Origin: Bacillota bacterium
GTDB lineage: Bacteria > Bacillota > Clostridia > Lachnospirales > Lachnospiraceae
NCBI GenBank assembly: GCA_023390555.1
Contig: JAEWCQ010000012.1
Coordinates: 1-64,000 of the forward strand
DNA length: 64,000 bases
Reading direction: 5' to 3'
Positions 25,662-33,194 of the stretch are shown one piece after another (the first letter of the stretch is position 1; every line of letters begins with the position of its first letter). The notes below the pieces were generated by a model. It ran no database searches. It was not told the DNA's origin and saw only the letters and a program-made list of their open reading frames with translations. Position numbers and translations under genes: made by a program.

Positions 25662-25678
25662 GAACCGTTACACGGTTC
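25662..25678. terminator. short hairpin between convergent genes
   Basis: Perfect seven-pair stem GAACCGT / ACGGTTC with a three-base loop lies exactly in the 15-base gap between two convergent stops. There is no T-run on either side, so termination would be weak or need a factor. Confidence 0.4.
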
Positions 25679-26531
25679 AATGCGTTAGCAATGTCTGATA
25701 CATTTCCGGTCTGCGGTCCCGGTAAACGCCCCAGGAACGGCGTATGTCACGAAGCTCATCCAAATCAAATTGAGCCGTGATTACGCCCTCCTGTGTGCGA
25801 TCCAGCTGTTTTACCATACCTCCTGTCTCATCTGTGATAAACGAGGTTCCGTAAAATGTCATCGAAGAATTCTCTTCTGTTTCCGTCCCTACGCGATTTG
25901 AGGCAATGACCGGCATAATATTTGCCGCAGCATGTCCCTGCATAGTGCGCTGCCAGTGCGGCTGGGAGTCCTTTTCCAAAACCGGCTCCGAACCGATTGC
26001 CGTTGGAAAGAACAACAGCTCCGCGCCCAGAAGTGCCAGACTTCTTGCTGTCTCCGGAAACCACTGATCCCAGCAAATTCCGATTCCGATTTTTCCATAT
26101 CTGGTATTCCATACCTGAAACCCGGTGTCTCCGGGTGTAAAATAAAATTTTTCCTCATAACAGTGTCCATCCGGAATATGTGTCTTACGATATACCCCGA
26201 GGATACTTCCGTCTGCATCGATTACGGCAATCGAATTAAATGCCGTATTCCCGTTTGCTTCATAAAAACTGACAGGCAACACCACCTGTAATTCTGCCGC
26301 CACTTTTTGAAAATGCCGGATTGCAGGATTGTCCTGCGTGCGCACGGCCAGATTCAGATACTCATATTTTTCCTGCTGGCAGAAATAGGGTGCTTCAAAT
26401 AACTCCTGCAGCAAAATAATGTTTGCCCCTTCCGCCGCTGCCTGCCGCACCAGCCGGTCTGCCTTTTTCAATGTTTCTTCCCGATTCCAGCTGCACGACA
26501 TCTGCGTTGCAGCCACGATTACGTTTCTCAT
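25677..26531 (-). CDS. aguB: N-carbamoylputrescine amidase
   Basis: A 284-residue nitrilase-superfamily enzyme with the catalytic triad Glu43 (LLQELFEAPYF), Lys116 (YRKTHIPDG) and Cys153 (GICWDQWFPE). Sequence and length match AguB, which converts N-carbamoylputrescine to putrescine, CO2 and ammonia. The gene follows aguA by three bases, giving a complete agmatine-to-putrescine pathway, and is convergent to the polyamine import operon. Confidence 0.95.
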   Translation of the reverse strand: MRNVIVAATQMSCSWNREETLKKADRLVRQAAAEGANIILLQELFEAPYFCQQEKYEYLNLAVRTQDNPAIRHFQKVAAELQVVLPVSFYEANGNTAFNSIAVIDADGSILGVYRKTHIPDGHCYEEKFYFTPGDTGFQVWNTRYGKIGIGICWDQWFPETARSLALLGAELLFFPTAIGSEPVLEKDSQPHWQRTMQGHAAANIMPVIASNRVGTETEENSSMTFYGTSFITDETGGMVKQLDRTQEGVITAQFDLDELRDIRRSWGVYRDRRPEMYQTLLTH

Positions 26532-26534
26532 TGT

Positions 26535-27641
26535 CTATTCCTCCTTGCCATACTTTGGTATCTGCTGTGTGATACAGTGAATATTCCCGCCTCCGAGAAG
26601 AATCTCTCTTGCATAAATCTGAATAACTTCCCGTTCCGGGTATAATTTCTGCAATGCTTCTTTTGCCGGCAGATCCATCGGATCGTGAAACCCGGGCATG
26701 ATAACCGCTCCATTGCAGATATAGTAGTTCACATAGGAACCGGCCAAACGGTCACCGGCCTTTCGCGGCTTTGTTCCTGCCTTTACCTCCACGCCACCGC
26801 TTTCTTCTTCTGTGATTGTAATCGGAGCAGGTATATGCAGTCTGCAGACCTCCAGCTTTCTGCCCCTGGCATCTGTTTCAGATGAGAGTATCTCATAACA
26901 GCTTTTGGAAAATTCATACTGCCTGTCAGTCTGATCGTCTGTCCATGCCAGTGCCACGATACCCGGCTTTACAAAACAGCAGATATTATCCACATGCTCA
27001 TTTGTCTCATCCAGATAGATGCCGTGCTTTAACCAGATGACCTTTTCCACATTGAGATAGTCCATCAGATACTGTTCGATCTGCTCCTTGCTTAAATCGG
27101 GGTTACGCCCTTCACTCAGCAGACATGCCTCCGTTACAATTGCGGTTCCTTCTCCGTCCACATGGATGGAACCGCCTTCCAATACGAAATCATCCAGATG
27201 ATAGCAGTCTGCCTGTTCCAATTCGCACATTTTCTCTGCAATCTGATAATCCTTGTCCCACGGGTAATACAAGCCGTCAACGAGTCCTCCCCATGCATTA
27301 AACGCCCAATCCACACCGCGGATCTCTCCAGCCTCGCTTTTTACAAAGGTCGCACCGCAGTCCCTGACCCAGGAATCATCATTTGACATCTCTATGACTC
27401 TTACATAGTCCGGAAGCATGCTCTTTGCATTTTGATATTGATGTTCGCTGACCAGCATAGTCAGCGGCTCCTGTTTCCCAATGGCAGCAGCCACCTGGGC
27501 AAAAACTTTCTGCGCAGGTTCTCCCCTCTGTCTCCAGTTATCCGGCCGCTCGGGCCATATCATATAGGTTCCCGCATGCGGCTCAAATTCACCCGGCATA
27601 TGGAATCCATCCTGCTTTGGTGTTGTATCCAACCGTCTCAT
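26535..27641 (-). CDS. aguA: agmatine deiminase
   Basis: A 368-residue enzyme starting MRRLDTTPKQDGFHMPGEFE at ATG 27639-27641, with ACAGGAGGTAGAGCA before it. The guanidino-group-modifying fold is clear from WPERPDNWRQ, SNDDSWVRDCGATFV, the substrate His in YLDETNEHVDN and the nucleophile Cys about 356 in GGGNIHCITQQ. It hydrolyses agmatine to N-carbamoylputrescine and ammonia. It heads the aguA-aguB operon. Confidence 0.96.
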   Translation of the reverse strand: MRRLDTTPKQDGFHMPGEFEPHAGTYMIWPERPDNWRQRGEPAQKVFAQVAAAIGKQEPLTMLVSEHQYQNAKSMLPDYVRVIEMSNDDSWVRDCGATFVKSEAGEIRGVDWAFNAWGGLVDGLYYPWDKDYQIAEKMCELEQADCYHLDDFVLEGGSIHVDGEGTAIVTEACLLSEGRNPDLSKEQIEQYLMDYLNVEKVIWLKHGIYLDETNEHVDNICCFVKPGIVALAWTDDQTDRQYEFSKSCYEILSSETDARGRKLEVCRLHIPAPITITEEESGGVEVKAGTKPRKAGDRLAGSYVNYYICNGAVIMPGFHDPMDLPAKEALQKLYPEREVIQIYAREILLGGGNIHCITQQIPKYGKEE

Positions 27642-27749
27642 TGCTCTACCTCCTGTACTTTCACGGTCTGCAAAAAAGAAGCAGTGCACGGTTGTCCCAT
27701 GCAGCTGCTCCTTTGCAATTTTTCTTTTTGTATCTTGTTTAATATAGCT

Positions 27750-27778
27750 ATTTTAAATTAATTTTTTGCTGTTTACAA
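27750..27778 (-). promoter_or_regulatory. promoter of aguAB
   Basis: Minus-strand TTGTAA (27773-27778), 17-base spacer and TAAAAT (27750-27755), giving a leader of about 100 bases. A short dyad GACCA-N6-TGGTC (27790-27805) lies just upstream and could be an operator or activator site. Confidence 0.5.
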
Positions 27779-27884
27779 TGTCACAGATTGACCATTTTGT
27801 TGGTCCAATATCTGTTTTATGCTTATATTTAATTATTTACAGCCATCATTATGTCACATTTTTTACTCTTTCTTCCCCTCTGTC

Positions 27885-28409
27885 TTACATCATACCCGCA
27901 AGCATGATACTGGCAATGACACCTGCAATCGTGGTCAGTAATGCTCCCGGCAGTGTAAAACGCGTTTTTGTAACTTTCGCTGTCATAAAATAAATGGACA
28001 TCGTATAAAAAATCGTCTCTGTAGAACTTAGCATGATGGAAGCTGCCATGCCCAGAAACGAATCTGTTCCATACTGTTTATAAAGATCGAGCAGCAGTCC
28101 GGTCGCCGCCGAGGAAGAAAACATCTTAACTATGGTAAGCGGCAGCAATTCTGAAGGGAAGCCGATCTTATCCGTAGCAAGAGCAAGTAAGTCCGAAAAG
28201 AAATCTAAAAAGCCTGACGCACGCAGAATTCCCACCGCCACCATCAGACCTATCAGCGTCGGCATAATTTCCAGCACCGTTTGAAAACCGTCCTTTGCAC
28301 CCTGAATAAAATCGTCATATACCTTCTGCTTTTGTAAAAGTCCATATCCGACAATGCAGAATATAAAGATAGGAATGAACGCATCTGATAAGAACAGCAG
28401 AAATTTCAT
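27885..28409 (-). CDS. spmB: spore maturation protein B
   Basis: A 174-residue membrane protein starting MKFLLFLSDAFIPIFIF at ATG 28407-28409 (GAGGGTG upstream). Longer upstream reading has no start support and lies over spmA. Five membrane segments are seen. MPTLIGLMVAVGILRASG and SSAATGLLLDLYKQYG are typical of the SpmB/nucleoside-recognition (Gate) family. SpmA and SpmB are needed for full spore-core dehydration in Bacillus. It follows spmA by 20 bases. Confidence 0.93.
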   Translation of the reverse strand: MKFLLFLSDAFIPIFIFCIVGYGLLQKQKVYDDFIQGAKDGFQTVLEIMPTLIGLMVAVGILRASGFLDFFSDLLALATDKIGFPSELLPLTIVKMFSSSAATGLLLDLYKQYGTDSFLGMAASIMLSSTETIFYTMSIYFMTAKVTKTRFTLPGALLTTIAGVIASIMLAGMM

Positions 28410-28429
28410 CGATACACCCTCATTTAAAC

Positions 28430-29023
28430 TTATTTGGCTACTCTCTGCATGATACGGCAGAAAATGATCGCAATAATCGTATTGACTGTCGTCGCCACCA
28501 GTCCGGGACCGATCACGGCAGAAGGACTGGCACTCCCGTACTGGCTCCGGTATGCAATGACATTTACCGGTATCAGCTGAAGAGAGGATATATTGATAAT
28601 CAGAAATATACACATCTCTTTCGAAGCAATGTGGGCGTTGCGGATTCCGTTCCGCTCTATGTTCAGTTTGGAAAGTTCCTTCATTGCTTTTAGACCTGCC
28701 GGCGTTGCAGCCCAGCCGAGCCCGAACAGATTCGCAATCATATTGGTTGCTATGTAACGGTTTGCCGGATGATCATGCGGAATCTCCGGGAAAAGAAATG
28801 ATAGACAGGGCTTTAACTTTTTTGTGGCACTGTCTATCATTCCTGATTTTTCTGCTATTCTCATAATTCCGACCCAGAAAGACATCACTCCCATCATGGT
28901 AATACACAGTGTAATGGCTTCTTTTGCAGAACTGAGCGCCGCATCTGTTACTTCAGGCAGAGTTCCGTTAAATGCGGCAAATATGACACCTATAATAATC
29001 ATCAGACCCCATAAATAATTCAT
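28430..29023 (-). CDS. spmA: spore maturation protein A
   Basis: A 197-residue membrane protein with several hydrophobic segments and the Gate-family motif FGLGWAATPAGLKAM. The N terminus MNYLWGLMIIIGVIFAAFNG is typical of SpmA. A modest ribosome-binding site (GGAATAAAAATT) precedes the ATG. With spmB it marks the organism as an endospore former. A hairpin (29048-29064) without a minus-strand T-run lies between it and the ECF gene upstream, so read-through from the B12 operon is possible. Confidence 0.93.
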   Translation of the reverse strand: MNYLWGLMIIIGVIFAAFNGTLPEVTDAALSSAKEAITLCITMMGVMSFWVGIMRIAEKSGMIDSATKKLKPCLSFLFPEIPHDHPANRYIATNMIANLFGLGWAATPAGLKAMKELSKLNIERNGIRNAHIASKEMCIFLIINISSLQLIPVNVIAYRSQYGSASPSAVIGPGLVATTVNTIIAIIFCRIMQRVAK

Positions 29024-29099
29024 AATTTTTATTCCGGCTTTTTTATCAGCCTATGCAATAGGCTTTTCCCTCATGCCTTTCCTCTGCCGATTTGGATGA

Positions 29100-29876
29100 T
29101 TATAAATGCAGGAGCCCGTATTTTATTCTGACGCGTTCCAGCTTTTTGAGCATGGGATGATAAAGCAAAAACAGAAATACCACGGTTGATGATGCATGAA
29201 TCAGATTAAACGGCAGCCCGCTTGCATACATCGCAAACAAAGCACTCCTCGTTATCTGTGCGGAATACATAAGCAAAGACGCCGTATCCATAATAAGCCC
29301 ATAGAGCACCAGTGTTGAAACACCTCCGAAAATGCAGACCGTCAGCCTGTTTTCCTGCCGGCTTCCCTCCCTTCTGTGAAAGAGCAGTCCCGCCAGGAAT
29401 CCGATGATTCCAAAAGAAAACATCTGCCACGGTGTCCAGGGACCCTGCCCAAAGAAAAAATTGGAGACGAATCCGCTTAGTGCTCCCGTTAAGAATCCTG
29501 CCTGTCCCCCTAATGCAATACCGGCTATAATGACAATTGCCGTGACCGGCTTAAACTGCGGTATCATAAAAAACGCCGCACGACCTGCTACAGCAATTGC
29601 AGAAAGGACTGCAATGATTACGAGCTCGCGCGCCTGCGGTCTGCGGTTCTCGAACAAGAGTACAAAGGGCAGCATTGCCAGACAGATGATGCACAGAGAG
29701 ATAAAATAAATGCTTCTGTCCTGCAATACAAGCATTCCGAATGCCATGACCGCGGGAATTGCAGCAAGTATCATCAGCATGCCAAACAGGGTTCGCCGGC
29801 GGTAACTTTGTTTGGTCTCTTCCCGCCTCGTCAGGTATACGCTGCCCGTAATATCGACTTTTTTTCTCAGTTTCAT
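29100..29876 (-). CDS. ECF transporter S component, probably for cobalamin
   Basis: A 258-residue membrane protein with an N-terminal basic extension (about 30 residues) and six or seven membrane segments. IIAVLSAIAVAGRAAFFMIPQFKPVTAIVIIAG fragments and the Ala-rich first helix are those of an ECF S component, which binds the vitamin and docks on EcfT. The run GFLTGALSGFVSNFFFGQG is also characteristic. The gene ends an operon under a cobalamin riboswitch, so cobalamin or a corrinoid precursor is the likely ligand, as for CbrT-type S components. Cobalamin specificity comes from context, not from a residue signature. Confidence 0.85.
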   Translation of the reverse strand: MKLRKKVDITGSVYLTRREETKQSYRRRTLFGMLMILAAIPAVMAFGMLVLQDRSIYFISLCIICLAMLPFVLLFENRRPQARELVIIAVLSAIAVAGRAAFFMIPQFKPVTAIVIIAGIALGGQAGFLTGALSGFVSNFFFGQGPWTPWQMFSFGIIGFLAGLLFHRREGSRQENRLTVCIFGGVSTLVLYGLIMDTASLLMYSAQITRSALFAMYASGLPFNLIHASSTVVFLFLLYHPMLKKLERVRIKYGLLHL

Positions 29877-29896
29877 CTGACTCTCCTCTCTGCCCT

Positions 29897-31576
29897 TTAT
29901 TTCCGGTTCTGTCGGAACGCACGCACAAGGTCTTCCACCGTGACCACCTCCGGATACCGATGTCTTCCCATTCGGTTGGCCCCTGTCGTATAGAAGCTGT
30001 TGCCGGCAAAAAATTCATGCGCCGGCCGTTCCGATACAATTTTTCCCTGAAACAAAAGTCCGCAGGTATCCGCATACCGGGCTGCAAATTCCACATCATG
30101 CGATATGAAAAAGATTGTCGTTCCTGTCTCCCTCAGTCTGCCAAGCAGTTCTCCGAATTTCTTTTTATAGCATGCATCCATACCCTTGGTCGGCTCATCC
30201 AAAAGCAGAAGTTCGGGCGATCGTAACAGTACTTTTGCAAGTGCGGCTCTCTGTGCTTCTCCACCACTCAAATCATACGGATGCATGGAAAGCAGATGAT
30301 CCAGCTCCAGTTCCGCTATAGTCCGCTTCAAAAGCTGTACGGCAGCTTCATGCTGCTCCCCTTTTGCTTTTATCTCCTTTAACATGAGCTGCAAATCCTC
30401 TTCCACGGTATCTCCGACAAACAGCGTCTGAACATCCTGCGGCAAGATTGCCGACATCGGATGGTTCCACTTCTTTTCGCCGTTTTTCTGGCTCTCTGTT
30501 TTTACTTTTCCCCGCCAGGGTTTCCGCAATCCGCCAAGTACGGATAAGGCTGTTGTCTTTCCGCTGCCGTTTGCTCCCAAAAGTGCATAGATTTCGCCTC
30601 GTTTTACCTGAAGTGAAAGATCTGCCAGCACATCCACGCCCTGCTTTTCGTAGCGGAAAAAGACATTTTTTGCCGCAATCAGCACCGGACTGTCCTTTTT
30701 TTCCGGCGGACAGCCTGAAGTGAAAGACATTTCACCGGTAATTTCTCCAGAAATTTCATCCAGATATTCTTTTCCCTCCCGTATCGTAATCGGGTAGCCA
30801 TCTGTTCTTTTTCCGATTCCCAATCTGACCGCAGTCTGCACCGGTACCGGAAGTGCCTCTCTCATATCATTTTCTTTGAGAAGCCCTCCAATCCGCCGCG
30901 GTGTATCATCCGCAAGAATCCGGCCCTCCTCCATGACAATCACACGATCGGCACAGGGAAATACCTCATCCAGTGCATGTGCGGAAAATAAAATCGTCGT
31001 TCCGAACTCCGCATGGATTTTCTGAACAATACGGACAAATTCTTCGGAAGCCAGCGGATCTAACTGTGAGGTAGGCTCATCCAGTATCAATACCTCTGGC
31101 TGCATCACAAGTACCGATGCCAGATTCATCAACTGTTTCTGCCCTCCGGACAGCGTGGACACTTCTTTATAATACAGATCACTGATTCCAAGATAACCCG
31201 CCATCTCAGCTACCCGAAGCTGTATCACCTGCTGGGTATAGCCGAGATTCTCCATACCGAATGCCAGTTCATGCCAGACCTTGTCTGTGACAATCTGATG
31301 ATCGGGATGCTGCATCACATAACCAATCGACTGTGCCTGTTCCCGCAGTGACAGTTCATGCAGGCACTGCCCGGAGAAAAATACCTCTCCTTCTGTTTTT
31401 CCATATGGAGATAATACCGTTTTGAGCTGACGCAGCAGCGTCGTCTTGCCACAGCCGGATTTTCCGCACAGCACAATAAATTCTCCCTGTTTTATGGAAA
31501 GACTGATGTGCGAAAGAACCGCCTTGCTGCTTCCGGCATAAGTAAAACTCAGATCCCTGATGTCATATAGTTCCAT
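29897..31576 (-). CDS. ECF transporter ATPase, two fused nucleotide-binding domains
   Basis: A 559-residue ATPase in which both ECF ATPases are joined. Start ATG 31574-31576 with TAGAGGAGATAAA. Half 1 has Walker A CGKSGCGKTTLLRQL, signature LSGGQKQLMNLA and Walker B VLILDEPTSQLDPL. Half 2 has GANGSGKTTALSVL, LSGGEAQRAALAK and LLLLDEPTKGMDA. Both look active. The linker (about 225-310) is variable. It powers vitamin uptake through EcfT. The 5' end overlaps EcfT by 28 bases and the S component follows by 20 bases. Confidence 0.94.
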   Translation of the reverse strand: MELYDIRDLSFTYAGSSKAVLSHISLSIKQGEFIVLCGKSGCGKTTLLRQLKTVLSPYGKTEGEVFFSGQCLHELSLREQAQSIGYVMQHPDHQIVTDKVWHELAFGMENLGYTQQVIQLRVAEMAGYLGISDLYYKEVSTLSGGQKQLMNLASVLVMQPEVLILDEPTSQLDPLASEEFVRIVQKIHAEFGTTILFSAHALDEVFPCADRVIVMEEGRILADDTPRRIGGLLKENDMREALPVPVQTAVRLGIGKRTDGYPITIREGKEYLDEISGEITGEMSFTSGCPPEKKDSPVLIAAKNVFFRYEKQGVDVLADLSLQVKRGEIYALLGANGSGKTTALSVLGGLRKPWRGKVKTESQKNGEKKWNHPMSAILPQDVQTLFVGDTVEEDLQLMLKEIKAKGEQHEAAVQLLKRTIAELELDHLLSMHPYDLSGGEAQRAALAKVLLRSPELLLLDEPTKGMDACYKKKFGELLGRLRETGTTIFFISHDVEFAARYADTCGLLFQGKIVSERPAHEFFAGNSFYTTGANRMGRHRYPEVVTVEDLVRAFRQNRK

Positions 31577-32439
31577 TTTATCTCCTCTACAATATGCAAA
31601 ATCATCGGCAAAAAGCTCAGCAAAGCATAACTGATATAGGCCAAGACTGCCCAAAAGTTTATCCCATTGACCGTAAATACCGGAAAATACAGGATTTTAA
31701 GCTGCCCCGACCAGACGACACCGAAAAAAAGAAGTGCCAGTCCCACAATAATGACAAGTAATATCCCATCCCGCCGGTCAAACCGATAGCGCACGAACGG
31801 CCGTCTTCCCGGAAGCCCGTACCCTCTGCTTTTCATGGAATCCGCAGTTTCGATTGAATGCTCAAAGGCCCAGGTAATCGTAATAGACAGCAGTTTCAAC
31901 CCATGCCGGATACGCTGTACCGGACTTCCCTCCGAGACATCACAGCCAATGCCCTTTTGTGCGGCTGCCACTTTTTTAATCTGTTCGGTAAAGCCCGGCA
32001 CAAAGCGGAGCGTCATCGTAAACAGCAGAGACATTGCCGGCAGGATGCGACCGGTCAGCTGCATCAGCTTATCCGAAGTCATGACCTGATGAAAACAACC
32101 AAACCAGACAATGACTGCCGCCATCATCCCCCCTGCCCCAAGTCCATATAAAATGGATTCCAGTGTGATTGGATTTCCGTTTTTCAGATAAAACAGGATC
32201 GTCATTCCCTGATGGCTGAACAGTGGATTGACAACAGCCGGAAGGAAAAAAACAAGAAAGACAAACGGCAGCATCGCAAGGAACTTCCGAATGCCGCGCA
32301 GACTGACCGTGTAGAGGATTCCGGAGCAAAGCGACAGGATCAGCAGCACCGGATGCAGAAAGAACATCGGAACCAGCAGGATGACACAAAAATATATGAA
32401 ATTGACAATTGGATGATAGGTCGTGAAGCTGTCCTTCAT
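31549..32439 (-). CDS. ECF transporter transmembrane component EcfT
   Basis: A 296-residue membrane protein starting MKDSFTTYHPIVNFIYFC at ATG 32437-32439, with TAGGAGGAATT before it. About five membrane segments. HPIVNFIYF near the start, the coupling-helix region with the Ala-Arg-Gly-type motif (SMKSRGYGLPGRRPFVRYRF) and LFTMTLRFVPGFTEQ are typical of CbiQ/EcfT. It couples ATP hydrolysis to toppling of the S component in the membrane. Lies nine bases after the lipoprotein gene. Confidence 0.92.
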   Translation of the reverse strand: MKDSFTTYHPIVNFIYFCVILLVPMFFLHPVLLILSLCSGILYTVSLRGIRKFLAMLPFVFLVFFLPAVVNPLFSHQGMTILFYLKNGNPITLESILYGLGAGGMMAAVIVWFGCFHQVMTSDKLMQLTGRILPAMSLLFTMTLRFVPGFTEQIKKVAAAQKGIGCDVSEGSPVQRIRHGLKLLSITITWAFEHSIETADSMKSRGYGLPGRRPFVRYRFDRRDGILLVIIVGLALLFFGVVWSGQLKILYFPVFTVNGINFWAVLAYISYALLSFLPMILHIVEEIKWNYMTSGI

Positions 32440-32447
32440 AATTCCTC

Positions 32448-33194
32448 CTAGTTTTCTTCCAGATCTTTTCCAAGATCGCAGGTATAGGCCCATTGTATCA
32501 CATCTTTATCTTTTAACTGGTATTGACTGCATCCGTAATTCGGATACCAGCCGTTGACACTGTACATCCAGCCGGAATTCTGTCCGCAGTCAAACTCGTA
32601 AAGATTATTGATTCCTTCAATATAAGCACTTCCGTAAGCAGGCGCAGAGGTATGTTCCATCTGAATTTTCTGTTCCTTCATTTCACGCTGCAATACATCA
32701 AATACTGTCTCCCCCTCATAAAAGACGACATCCGCATCGGAATATATGACGCCATCCGATGGAATCAGACTTTCCTTTCCGTCTGTCAGATCGTCCATAT
32801 GATTTAAAACCGTTGCACAGGTCACCGTCAGCTCGCAGGTAAGCTGCGATTCCGTATCTACCGTTACTTCCGATGTATCCACCGGTGCCGGGTTATCGGC
32901 TGCTGCCACTTTTTCCTGGCTTTTCTCACTGTTTTGTATCTCAGTGGAATCTGTCTCATATTTGGAATAGTCCGTTTCAGTACCGCCCGACATATCCAGG
33001 TATACTTCCGATGAGGCCTGATTCACATTTTCGCTCTCCTGAGATGCCTGCTCTGTCACTTGGGGTATGGAAGAGGTACCGTCCGCCTGATTGGTTCCAC
33101 AGCCGCAGATGCCGACTGATAAAAGAAACAGCAGGCTGCCGACTGCAATTATTTTTCGATTTCTATTTCTTCCTGATCTATTTTTACTTTTCAT
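32448..33194 (-). CDS. DUF4430 (transcobalamin-like) lipoprotein
   Basis: A 248-residue lipoprotein. ATG 33192-33194 overlaps the end of the upstream gene by 11 bases, with ACAGGAAG ten bases away. The signal peptide (about 15-35) ends SVGICGCGTN, a plausible lipobox. A Ser/Glu/Thr-rich spacer (about 40-120) precedes a C-terminal DUF4430 domain (about 125-245) with the signature YGSAYIEGINNLYEF, NSGWMYSVNGWYPN and CSQYQLKDKDVIQWAYTCD. DUF4430 corresponds to the C-terminal beta domain of transcobalamin and intrinsic factor. In a riboswitch-controlled ECF operon it is probably the membrane-proximal corrinoid-binding protein. Confidence 0.88.
   Translation of the reverse strand: MKSKNRSGRNRNRKIIAVGSLLFLLSVGICGCGTNQADGTSSIPQVTEQASQESENVNQASSEVYLDMSGGTETDYSKYETDSTEIQNSEKSQEKVAAADNPAPVDTSEVTVDTESQLTCELTVTCATVLNHMDDLTDGKESLIPSDGVIYSDADVVFYEGETVFDVLQREMKEQKIQMEHTSAPAYGSAYIEGINNLYEFDCGQNSGWMYSVNGWYPNYGCSQYQLKDKDVIQWAYTCDLGKDLEEN

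Noticed and set aside
29551..30099. Minus-strand frame of 182 codons
   Set aside because: It overlaps the S component and ATPase genes in another frame, has Arg/Cys-rich shadow composition and no family signature.
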